From NCBI RefSeq assembly GCF_024323335.1, contig NC_066583.1, positions 371,319,952-371,383,951 on the forward strand: a stretch of DNA of 64,000 bases, read 5' to 3'. This document shows positions 1 to 9,782 of this stretch, in pieces. The position numbers and the translations under genes were made by a program. The first letter of the stretch is position 1; each line of letters begins with the position of its first letter. Below the pieces are notes generated by a model. It ran no database searches. It was given only the letters and a program-made list of their open reading frames with translations, and was not told where the DNA came from. The stretch is from Lathyrus oleraceus. Lineage: Eukaryota; Streptophyta; Magnoliopsida; Fabales; Fabaceae.

Positions 1-752
1 AAACACTCTAAACGAACCTCAACACGTTAGATCAGGATAAGTACCTATTATACCAATTCCTTGAACTTTTAGTTTTATAGTAACCCCAAGTAGTTTATAC
101 GAGAAGTCAGCACCATCTTAATAACAAACTACGTGGAGAGCCGATGAATATAAGTGAATGATTCCCAAAGTAACATAAAAAAAATATATATATATATCAG
201 GAAATGCACTAATTAAGTTAGGTGATCCTTACCAGATCATTTAATCTAAAGGTTGCGGATCATACAAAAACACAATATGAAAGATCCATTATGAGTTGGT
301 TCAGTAGGTATCTGGTACTGAATTTGGTAGGGCGAACTACGGTTCGATCCCCCGCAATTTGCAATGGGCTGAATAACGAAGTTATCCGACTTATGTACCA
401 GAACTTCTAGCTAAAAGGGGATCATAATCACTAACCGGTTACTCCACTATGTGCGCGAAAAGATAAAGGGCTTAATGTGATTTCGCTAGAATGAAAACGG
501 GTGAAATAAGAGTAAAGGAACCAGGATAGCTATCATAGTGTACTTGAACTGATTTGCATAAGGCAGGGTTATCTAGGTTGTGACGGTGGTTGTTGATGTC
601 AAGATTAAACTCAAGTTGCTTCTAAACAAAATCCACTTGCAACCTATTACGAATTGATGTGTGTTTTGAAATTTCATCTGGCTAAATTTTTAAAACGAGT
701 TCTATACTGAATTTTGCTTGAGGACAAGCAAAGATCTAAGTATGAGGGAGTT
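1..752 (+). mobile_element. 3' internal end of an Athila-like Ty3/gypsy element
   Basis: Non-coding tail of an LTR retrotransposon whose body lies left of the window. It ends in a purine-rich tract (about 741-750, TATGAGGGAG) directly before the LTR, as expected for a polypurine tract priming plus-strand synthesis. Just upstream is a TTGAGGACAAGCAAA-type sequence (about 719-733), which I recall from the ends of plant Ty3/gypsy elements. I see no credible protein; the 62-codon open frame at 222-410 matches nothing known to me. A tRNA-like patch with a box B-like GGTTCGATCCC lies at 341-351. Assignment to Athila rather than another Ty3 lineage is from memory of LTR style and is tentative. Confidence 0.6.
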
Positions 753-985
753 TGATAACACGAAATTATATCATATTTTAGGACTTAATTCAATTAAATT
801 TTATTATTATTTATTTCAGTTCACTTCATTTTATTAGATATTACGCGGTATTTTCTTCCTATTTGTCTCAGTTGGCTTATTTTAAAGCACAAGTAAAAAT
901 GGAAGAAAAGGAGGTGCAAAAAAGGAGAGAAAATGAACCAAATGTCAAAGCCCAGCCCAAAGCACAAAACGCAGGTGCCGTGCAT

Positions 986-1070
986 GTGACGGACGTCACA
1001 GAGGGCGTGACGAGCGTCACGCCTTGCACACTCCTGTGACGGACGTCACACATGGTGTGACGAACGTCAC
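986..1070 (+). promoter_or_regulatory. Four TGACG palindromes in U3 (candidate bZIP/TGA-factor sites)
   Basis: Four 14-bp palindromes of form GTGACG-NN-CGTCAC at 986-999, 1007-1020, 1036-1049 and 1057-1070. Start-to-start spacings are 21, 29 and 21 bp, and the pair is itself duplicated with a 50-bp period. Each palindrome carries TGACG on both strands, the core bound by plant TGA/bZIP factors (as-1-like). They lie about 140-220 bp upstream of the TATA box, an upstream-promoter position. Factor binding is inferred. Confidence 0.6.
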
Positions 1071-1208
1071 ACCATTCCCCTACATTTTTGGCGCAAGGAA
1101 CGCCTCAGAGACGTTGAGGAGACGTTGAGGAGTGTTGAGCCCTATATCCACGCCATGCTTTTATGCACGTTGAAGACCTTTTTGGCAGCGGAAGCGGTTA
1201 CTCAAGCA

Positions 1209-1219
1209 TATATAAATAG
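1209..1219 (+). promoter_or_regulatory. TATA box of the Athila-like LTR
   Basis: TATATAAATAG, 456 bp into the LTR and downstream of the palindrome array. The position fits the U3/R boundary, with transcription expected to start about 30 bp downstream. Confidence 0.6.
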
Positions 1220-1850
1220 CCACTTGCAAAACCAAAAAGGGTTCCGAAGCTTTTCCACATTTTTCCTTTGCCGTTTTCGCTTTTGCATATTTCCTTTTCC
1301 AGCAACTTACGCATTATTGTTTCTTATTTATTTATTTTTACGAGCTCTACACTATTTCCCTTGCAATTCCTATTTTCCTTTTTAGCATTTAGTTAATTCT
1401 TTTCGCACAATAGTTTCTACACCGGAAACTATTGTGCACCTTTTTACCGGATCTAACCTTACGTTAGAATCTAATTTTTATTTCCTTCGTTTTGTTTTGT
1501 TGTTTAATTGAAGAATCCAAGAACAAATCCTACCGGCTTGTGGTGGAGTGTTCAAGACTATTGTTTAACTCATTCAGGTTCTTTAATTATTATTTAATGC
1601 TTTGTTTTATTGTTTATTTATATTATCTGCCTGGGATGAGTCTGTTCATGCATGATAAGTATTTTAGTTTGTTTAGCATGTCTGGCTAATTCGCTTAGAT
1701 ATCGGTATGTAAAGTAAGCGGAATAAGGAATCAAAACTAAGTCGGTTAAATTAAGTTTAAAATTAAAATCACTCTTTTTACGGTCTCAATTTACAGGTTT
1801 AATAACAAAGGTTTTTACGAAAGTAAAAGACATAAAGAAGTTAAAATCAA

Positions 1851-2188
1851 TAGAGCGAGAGTTTGAGGTTTTAACTGGACAGTGTAAATTAGACATTAAT
1901 TCTAGATCAGGGCGAGAGCAAGTTTTAGAGTTAATTAAATTCCGATCTTTTCCAAAAAGTATTTTTAAAGATCGAATGTGAGGACGAGAGTTAAGCATTC
2001 GAATTTAATTATATAAGCTAAGTCAACAGAGCGAGAGTTTGAGATAAGGGTGTTTAAACGGTCAGTGTTTTCTTGAAAAGAGTTTCTATGGACTGTATTG
2101 CTTTCAAAAAATGGTTTTTTGACTTAATTATAAGTGACAGCTACATTAACATAAAATCATGGTTTATTCAACAGAGCGAGAGTTTGAG
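1851..2188 (+). repeat. Degenerate GCGAGAG-containing repeats in R-U5
   Basis: Three close copies of AGAGCGAGAGTTTGAG occur near 1852, 2029 and 2173, with weaker GCGAGAG or ACGAGAG versions near 1912 and 1984. Units are separated by about 150-180 bp of related AT-rich sequence. They lie downstream of the TATA box and so within the transcribed part of the LTR. Function unknown. Confidence 0.5.
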
Positions 2189-2500
2189 ATAAAACTTTTA
2201 ATCAATAAAGTCAACTGAAAAGATTTATTTTAAAACCAAGAGACCGACAAAGGATTGATTCCCTAATTACGACGAACTGCATACCGATATCTGCTTTATT
2301 AATATTTAATCTAGATCTTAGTTTAGTTTTTAGCTTTCCCCCAAACAATCAAACATTGTTCACCTTAGCTTTACGAAGTAACCTTAGATAACGGTATATC
2401 GATTCATAAGTCCCTGTGGGATCGATATCTTTTAAAACTACGTGATAGAACTGTGCACTTGCAGTTTGTACCCCAAATTCGACTCATAAAGTCGCGATCA

Positions 2501-3323
2501 CTCACCTACGTCTGGGGGCTACCAAGCCATGAAGGAAATCCACTAAACAAAATTAGTTCAAAGACTCTCAGTAAACAACTTCAAGTTACAGTCTTTTCAC
2601 CTAATCTCTACCCGTGTGACTTCTATCTAAGAACTCTTAGATATGAGACCCTACTCACTCCCCCTCAATCACATCAGTGATACTATAACAAATACAAAAA
2701 AGAAAGAAGACACACTTCAAGGACACATACTTGATCTTGCTTAAAAGCTTCAATCAAGTAAACAAATACACTCGTACTTCAAAGCTTAGAATGGACAAAT
2801 TACAACACAAAACTCAGTCCAATTCATACATCAATAAGATGAATGAATGGCTCACAATTCACAAGTTCACACAAGACTAAAACCCTAAAACTCTCTCACT
2901 TCATCGTTCGTATCCTGTGTATCTAAAACATGTTTTACATGGCCTTTAAATAGAAGCTTTTTGAATGGGCCTGGGCAACATGAAACCCTAATTCTATTTT
3001 AATTGCATATCTCCTAAGAAACCTTAGCTAATCATTCCTTTTTGGAAAATAGACCATTCTGGTTTTAAATAGAATTACTCCTTGAATAGCGCATGCAATC
3101 TTCACATAAGCACACAAAGATTTGCATGAAAAGCGCAACAACAAAACACATAACATTCAGACTGAGTATTCTGTATGCACATGTCTTAACATCGGGTCTG
3201 ACATCTTGGCTAACTCCTGCACAATCATATTTAAGCAACCTGCAGGAAGTTGATATCACATGTCAAGACAACACACGTGACATCTTGTGATAAAACTAAG
3301 TTTTACCAAAATTGATGCCAACA
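2501..3323 (-). repeat. 5' LTR (partial) of a SIRE/Maximus-type Ty1/copia element
   Basis: Read on the minus strand the segment starts at 3323 with TGTTGGCATCAATTTTGG and runs leftwards through sequence typical of legume SIRE/Maximus LTRs, including a CTTGGTAGCCCCCAGACG block near 2525-2505. It breaks at 2501, where the Athila-like element is inserted; the rest of the copia element must lie left of that element, outside the window. The sequence right of 3323 has no polypurine tract in minus-strand sense, so 3323 is the 5' end of the copia element. Its target duplication would be CATAG (3324-3328). Family assignment is from memory of SIRE LTRs. Confidence 0.6.
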
Positions 3324-3881
3324 CATAGAACCAACAACCCTAAAGAGTCTCTTATGAGCCTTTCCTCTGCAGAGCTTTGTAAGTAAACCTTCTCCAAGTG
3401 GAGTATTTTTCTAGATTATTTTCCCCAACAGATGTTCAACTTGAGATACTGATCTGTTATCCTCAGAGAATCTTAGATACAATTGGGATGCTGCTCCATT
3501 TTTGGAAAGTTTTAATTATATCGTATAAGACACTACTTCGCTGATTATCAGGGAATCTCACATGTTTTGTTCAAGATATTGTTTTTCTAATCTTCAGAGA
3601 ATCTTAAACTTATAACTTGAAAGACTGCTCCATTCTCAGGAAACTTTCAATTATATCACAAAAGATAATGCTGTACCGATTATCAGAGAGTCTTGGTTGT
3701 TTCACTTTTCTTTAATGACTGCTCCACTACATTTTCTCCCTGAATTTCTTCACTACACTTTATCTATGCATCTTGAAGGACAAAATTCAGGGTCTTTTCA
3801 TTTTTAATCATCTTCCACCATGAATGTATGAAGACCTCTATCATTCATATCTTCTGGTTCAACGTAATTAAATAGGGGCAT
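3324..3881 (+). mobile_element. 3' UTR of Ogre/Tat-like element D
   Basis: Non-coding stretch ending in the polypurine tract AAATAGGGGCAT (3870-3881), the same tract that precedes the 3' LTR in elements A and C. It contains an imperfect tandem repeat with a period of about 131 bp: TCAGAGAA at 3463 and 3594, each followed by related text with GACTGCTCCATT-like and GATTATCAG-like blocks. The coding part of D must lie to the left, beyond the SIRE and Athila insertions. Confidence 0.6.
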
Positions 3882-6800
3882 TTATCATACAATAATTGTG
3901 TCTGAACATTTTAAAAAATTTATGCATCCGACTTTACTTTACTCTAAATCATCTGCATAATACTATATACCTTTCATCATGCATAATGCATAAAATGTCG
4001 ACCAAAATAACTTATTTTGAACTCCAGACAAACCTGTTGAATCAATTTTTAAATGTACGCAAAATTAGCGGGCAAAAAGTTTCAAAATTGAGCTTGCATA
4101 CATTAGTTTTATTAATCTACGGTTTGCACATTTTAACTTGGCGTGCTCGTTTTATTTTTTGACTACTTTTTTTTATCACATTTTGATCTGCCCGAACCTT
4201 TCTAACCAATCATTTTTTACTTCAAAATTTGATCAAAACTTATATATTTCTGAGAATTTTATTTCATGCCGATCATTTTGGTGCATTCAGTTTAATTTTT
4301 CGAGCATTTTTGCACGCATTTTTTATCTGTTTTGAGTACTTTTATTTTTATTCTTTGTCAAATGATTCAAAAAAATTAAATAGAATTATTCATGTCTTCA
4401 TTTTTTTTATTATGGTTATTTTAAAGAGTGTGAATTTTATTTGATTTAATTAATTTAAATTTACTTTAATCAATTAAAGCATCTAGAATGGGCATTCTAG
4501 GAATTATGAAATTGTTTAACAATTTATGTGTTTCTTTATGTCAATCTTGGCCATTAGAATCAAGTTAATCAAAGGCCTACAATTTCTATCCACCATTTAT
4601 CATCTCCACCAATTAGAAATTAGGAAATAAAAGAATATAAAAAAGGGGAAATTTTGGAAGTGATAAGAATGTGTGTGGCTGGAGGACAATTGTCGTGGGG
4701 AAAAGCTTCATCTTTCTTTCAACAAATATCTCTATAGCTCTAATGCAAGGTGACACGGGTCCGCTTTAGAAAGAAAAAACATTTTTTTTACAATGGAGCC
4801 AAGCCAAATGGAGCATGAGGGGTAACTCTCACTCATGTGAATTAGGGATATGATCATTCAGTTTTTTTTTCTAATACCGATCTCGTCTCCCACTGAAAAA
4901 AAAGGAAGAAGAAAAGAGTTCCCTTTTTTCATACGCACTCTCTCTCAGCCTGAAAACTCAAAGAAAAAGAATTCATAAATCCAAAGGGGGTCTCATTTTC
5001 TCTAAAAAAAACTTACCACTCACCCAGCTCTCCCTCTCAATTGATTCATCCTTTCTCAACACCATTAATCAACTCCTTCTTCATCTACATAATACCCTCA
5101 ACCGCCATATTCCACCCACACCTCCACGCTAGCAACCCACCATAAACAACCATAACCATTAAACCATATCTCCCTTTGTTCAACATAACTTCATCACCGT
5201 GAACATCACCCAAACAACAACAACTACTTTTGTCGGAAAAAGCAATCACGACGCCACCTTATACCTCTTTCACCCATGTGAAACCCTTTTCTTCAGCGCA
5301 ACCTCAACCACGTGTGATTCACAAGCCAACCAAAACCAATATTCAAATCCATTATCCTCTCTTTTCTTCTCCAAACTGGTGACCACCGCACCTTACTCTG
5401 GTTTCATCTCCTCTAAATCGTCGTTCACTCCTTCCACAGTCCACCACCATCACATACCAAACCATCTTGTCCTCCATTTCCATCGCTGAATATCTAACTT
5501 TCTTACCTAGATTGGAAAGGGTGCCAGTTTCATTCTGATTCTCAGCCACAGATTCAAGAGGACAATATATTTTGTTTACTGATTAACAAGATGGTGAATA
5601 AATTCTGTTAATGTTGTTGGCCAAGGGATACTTAGAGGTGCGACATTCACATGAAATCATCAGTGGATTTGTTTTTGAATAATTTCAAGATGTAGGCAGT
5701 GGCGGTTTATTCATATGCTTCCCCTTGGTGTTGTTCAACTCGGTTCATTATTTTTTCGAATTAAGTTTCTCTTTGTGTTATGCGAGTTGCTGTGTTGGAT
5801 TCATATTTTGTTCGATTTGATTCGGCGCTATTGTTTTTTTTATTTGGTTTATGGTAATGTAAAGAGTTGAATTGTTAGATATCATGTATGTTATTGTCAT
5901 ATGTCGTTATGATGTTGATTTACTCTTTCGATATATTAATGTAACATTTTGGATATCGGTTCGTTCACGTTGCTCTTGTTTGGATCTATTCGTATTTGAG
6001 CTTTGTATTATTTTTGCAAGCTTTGTAAATAAATATAACTTGGTTGCTTTTTGACTTTCATTGCGATAAATTAGATTTTTAATCCGCGGATTCGGCAATT
6101 TTATGTCGGTATGCCCCTGAAATTTTGATACATTTATATGATATTTCGCTGCGTTATGAGCATTGAGTATGCCATTCCATTCACGTTGTCATTACGCACA
6201 AACCAACTTTAAGCATATTACTATTTTATTTCAAATTTATTTATATTTTCATTGCATTTCAAAATTCAATAAATCTTTCAATTAAAATCATTTTTTTAAT
6301 TAATAAGGTTAATTGATTAATTTTTTATAATTAATTAGTTTTGTTAATTAAATTTAATTAACCCTATTATGTTGATGGAATTACGTTTTATCAATTAATC
6401 TTGATAATTATTTTTAATTACCTTAACTAGTTAATTTAATTAAATCTTAATTAATTAATTTCATTTTCATCATACATTGCGAATCATGGCTTAATTATGC
6501 ATTTGAGATCAAATTGTTAAGTAATAAGACAACTTAAAATGAACTTTTCAATAAACCAAAACCCTTGGTCCAACGCCAAATAAATTTTTTCACAAACCTT
6601 GCTCTAACACCAAGTAACATTTTCAAACCCAATTAAATTCTTATCAACTCAATTTCAAATCCCTTCCTGACGAAGCATAACGTTAAAATATTTTCCTAAA
6701 TAAACACGAAAGAAGAGGAGCCTTGGAGTCTCGCATTCCCTGACTCCTCGAATGATCGGTCTCGAGACACACATATTGGGAGGGAAGTTTGTTCATCCTT

Positions 6801-7098
6801 TCACTTCTAAAACACTTAACATAAACTTGGACAAAATAAGGAATCGTTAAAGTCTAACATTCCAGTGAAACCTTTGAACAATCAACTCCAAGGTGCATGT
6901 CTCATTCTTGTTGAGTATTTGTTGTCCATCAAACAAATTTCATAAATACCTTGGATGAAAAATGATCATTGAAGTCTAGCATTTCAATAATCCTCAAGTA
7001 ATTGGTTCCCAGGCTCACATTTCGTTCTCACCGAGCATTCGTCATTTGCCTAATAAACATTTAACACATCAAACCTATTTTCTAGCTCCTGTGCGACC

Positions 7099-8469
7099 TG
7101 AAGGAGAATTGCCATCCAAGGCGCAGCGGAATTTAAAAATTTATCCATTTAGTGATCCTTACGAATGGGCATGATCAGTGATAGAATCGTTACCTCTTGT
7201 GATGATTGAAACCTTTGGTGCAGATCTCTTGTAACGATCAAAACCTTTGATACAGATCCATGGAGCGATCGCGAACGTTGAACGATGACAACGTCTCTAC
7301 TCACTCCACACGAACGGATTCCTTCAATCTCAGTGCTAGCTGGTACGAATGAAGGCTTTGAGTGTGAGAGAGAGAGAGAGAGAGAGAGGGAAACGAAATT
7401 CCAAGTCTCCACTTGAGTGTTAGTCTTTGAGTGACAATGCTTCTACCCAAGGGGTTTTATTTATAGAACCACTTGTATGGGCTTCAAGCTAAAAAGCCAA
7501 CTTAAGTGTATTTTGGCCCATATCTTATAATATGCCCAAAATCACTTAAGGATTTGGTACCTTACCATATTTCATATTCCACTTAAGTGCACCGTACCTT
7601 ACGATGTTCCTTAGTTACTCTATCTCTCATCAATCCGTCCTTTGTGTGTGACCCTGTAGGTTTTCGCGATGTTGGCAATTATATTAAATCACGCATTTAA
7701 CATAATAAACAGTGAGCGGTATCTAGCAACACATCACTGCTACCCAAGACACGAAAATATCATGTGATCTGACAAAACCTCCTGTGATAATAGTTATGTG
7801 TATAATTACCCTTTTGCCCTTATCTCTATATTGAACACAAGGTATAGATCGTGTCATCCTTGTCCAGTTCAATATTGGTCCCATAGACATTTATCCTGTT
7901 ACGCAGGATGGGCAAATTCCATCTAGGTCACTCATGTCCCTCAGCATGCTTCGTGGAGTACCCATCAACTGTCTTTATGGTTATCCAGTTACATACAACG
8001 TTGGATTAGCAATAAAGCACTCGACTCTACATCTAGGATCCATAGTGGTTTCAGGTCGAAGAGTGGTATACACCATTATCACCATGAGAATAACTTATGA
8101 CACTTTGCATAACTTTCTATATAGTATTCTCATAGCGGGTCAATCCGGTATAAATATTACTCTTAATATTCATACCTATGTTTAAGACTTGATAACTCTT
8201 TATCCATGATCCATAAGATGTGATCATCAGTCTACAAACATAATAGTCTTAATGCTTTAATGTTATCCCACTTCACAATAAAGCTCGACTACGGATACTT
8301 TAAGAATAGTGTCCTTATGTTTAATGTGATCTCATGATTAAGTCATACTTGATACATTAAACGGACTAGCTATTCTAGGGACTTTATTAATCAAACATAA
8401 TAAAGAAAAAGCCTTTTAATAATTCGATACAAGTACCAAAAGTATTGGCCTCTAGGGCTTACACCAACA
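7099..8469 (-). mobile_element. Solo LTR (1371 bp) with CGACC target duplication
   Basis: On the minus strand it begins TGTTGGTGTAAGCCC at 8469 and ends CTCCTTCA at 7099, so it has TG...CA ends. The flanks are the same 5-bp word CGACC at 7094-7098 and 8470-8474, which proves insertion into D's LTR. No internal region is present, so it is a solo LTR left by LTR-LTR recombination. A minus-strand TATAAATA lies near 7456, and an (AG)n tract at about 7366-7388. Family is probably Ty1/copia, but I cannot name it. Confidence 0.85.
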
Positions 8470-8894
8470 CGACCAACAACTCTTTTTTTCAAAAGAACAT
8501 TTTTTAATCCTTTCTAATGTGTATTCAAACTATCACTTAAGTCTCCACCGCGAGCATGCAAGCCCACGCTTACCCGTTAGAATACGATATAAGCACTTGT
8601 TCGATAAAACAAACTTCACCCAATCAAACTTGTCTTTTTCTCGCCCCTATGCGATCGAAACCCTTTTCAGAAAAGAACAATATTTAGTCCTTTCTAACGT
8701 GTATACAAACAAGCGCCTAAGCCTCCCATGTGTGAGTATATAACTAAATATTTAAACTGCTAGAACACAATAAGACATGACTCCTTCTACCATAAAACAA
8801 ACAAACGCCAAGTCTCCCTTGCTCGAGTATACAAACCCATGTTTGACCATTAGAATGCGACCTAAAAATTCGTTCATTAAAATCAGTCAACCAA

Positions 8895-9210
8895 CACTCA
8901 TTTTCTACCAAGAACTGCATAACTTTGAGTTCTCCATCGCACATGGAGATACGTAAGAGCAGATTCAACATCTTGTCAAGCATTATAACAAAAACACCAA
9001 AAATATTTTTTATCTTGCCACGAACTACGTAACTTTGAGTTCTCCATCATACCTGGAGATACGTAGGAGCCAGATTCATGTCTCGTCAAGCACTATAACA
9101 AAAAACATTTTTTGTCTTGCCCCGAACTATGAAGCTCTGTGTTCCCATTGCACCTAGGGATATGTAGAAGTAAGACTCGCAATCTTGTCAAGCACCATAA
9201 TAAAAACCTT
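8895..9210 (+). repeat. Three tandem units of about 105 bp with a hairpin in each (D LTR)
   Basis: GAACTxxG-type starts at 8912, 9022 and 9124 are followed by GAGTTCTCCAT-like text, a short inverted repeat (CTCCAT/ATGGAG at the first, CTCCA/TGGAG at the second, TCCC/GGGA at the third) and a TACGTAG-like block. The units are joined by GTCAAGCAxxATAA linkers. The same hairpin module occurs once in the A and C LTRs and three times in B. Confidence 0.55.
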
Positions 9211-9307
9211 TTTGAGATCCCTTTTATTTTCTTTTTTCACTCTTTATCATTTAGAGAAAAAAATTAATATAAGCTAACATTAAATTACAAATTTAACTAA
9301 AAGGTTC

Positions 9308-9323
9308 CCGTTGAGTACAACGG
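9308..9323 (+). other. AGTA-loop hairpin in the D LTR
   Basis: CCGTTG-AGTA-CAACGG, a perfect 6-bp stem with a four-base loop, followed by the GGGGTGCTAATAC block. The same position in the A, B and C LTRs has a different stem but the same loop. Confidence 0.6.
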
Positions 9324-9526
9324 ACGTGAGGGGTGCTAATACTTTTTCCTTGCAAGATCGACTCCTAAACCCAAATTTGGTTGCGACAGCCATCTTCTTT
9401 TTCTTTTAAGGGTTTTATCAATAATTTCCCTTTCCTTCATTGTAATAAATAAAGTTTGGTGGCGACTCTGTTCAAATCATTTTCCACGAGCGTGCAAACG
9501 TATTTTGTGAAGTATCGTATTTTTCA

Positions 9527-9693
9527 AGGTATGACTTAAGGGCTTCAAAAAATTGTAAGGAATGTTATTATAATCCATCAAGGGTTCATATATGAAACAA
9601 AAATTAGGTTCGTGTGTCTTAATAAGCTTCTTTAAAACCAATATTGTTGGGGGGATTGGTCAGGCCCTTTACATTCCAACAAAGGCACTTCAT
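9527..9693 (-). pseudogene. LINE ORF2 start: APE-type endonuclease N-terminus, truncated
   Basis: Starting at ATG 9693 on the minus strand, the frame opens with MKCLCWNVKGL, the classic start of plant L1-type ORF2 endonuclease domains. A one-base frameshift follows after about 20 codons; the other frame continues with KTHEP and an EP-containing stretch where the family has its catalytic Glu. The reading is cut at 9527 by the D LTR, so reverse transcriptase is missing here. It lies 90 bp downstream of ORF1 on the same strand, the normal LINE order. Clearly dead. Confidence 0.6.
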
Positions 9694-9782
9694 TACAAAG
9701 GGTTAAAATTAGCCACCTTTTCCCCGGTCATGTAACTTCCTTTAGCCTTGGATTTCTGTCTCGGTTTTTTCTTTCTTGATTT

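Larger units (their letters stand above)
753..2500 (+). repeat. 3' LTR of the Athila-like element (1748 bp)
   Basis: Begins TGATAACACG and ends GTCGCGATCA, so the termini form a short TGAT/ATCA inverted repeat with canonical TG...CA ends. A purine tract lies immediately upstream, so this is a 3' LTR and not a solo LTR. It contains a palindrome array (986-1070), a TATA box (1209-1219) and a long R-U5 part with repeated GCGAGAG motifs. The right end abuts the SIRE-type LTR at 2501, so the element was inserted there. The 5-bp target duplication would be CTCAC (2501-2505) but its partner is outside the window. Confidence 0.7.
3882..9526 (+). repeat. 3' LTR of Ogre/Tat-like element D, interrupted by a solo LTR
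   Basis: Starts after the polypurine tract; the first bases (near TTATCATAC) lack a clean TG, so the left edge is good to a few bases. A TATA-like TATAAAAAA lies near 4636. The right end carries blocks shared with the other Ogre LTRs here: hairpins around 8912-9168, the AGTA hairpin at 9308-9323, a GGGGTGCTAATAC block, and a PBS-like TGGCGACTCTG at 9460. It ends near 9526, where sequence switches to LINE. Without the 1376-bp insertion (solo LTR plus one target copy) the LTR would be about 4.3 kb. Short open frames within it look like chance. Except for the features listed, 3882-7093 holds only AT-rich non-coding LTR sequence. Confidence 0.6.

Noticed and set aside
341..351. Possible functional tRNA gene
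   Set aside because: Box B-like word only; T-stem and acceptor stem do not pair.
5040..5200. Possible host gene 5' end (pyrimidine-rich leader followed by ATG-like starts)
   Set aside because: It is within the D LTR downstream of its TATA-like box; no coding similarity follows.
5199..5489. 96-codon plus-strand open frame
   Set aside because: Lies in the LTR of D, low complexity, no domain or homologue recognised.
8895..9210. Possible CRISPR-like spaced repeats
   Set aside because: Eukaryotic LTR tandem repeats; units diverge and spacers are related to each other.
9460..9477. Reading TGGCGACTCTG at 9460 as the true PBS, making 3882-9459 a 5' LTR
   Set aside because: The LTR is preceded by a polypurine tract, so it is a 3' LTR, and the same word lies inside the LTRs of A, B and C.
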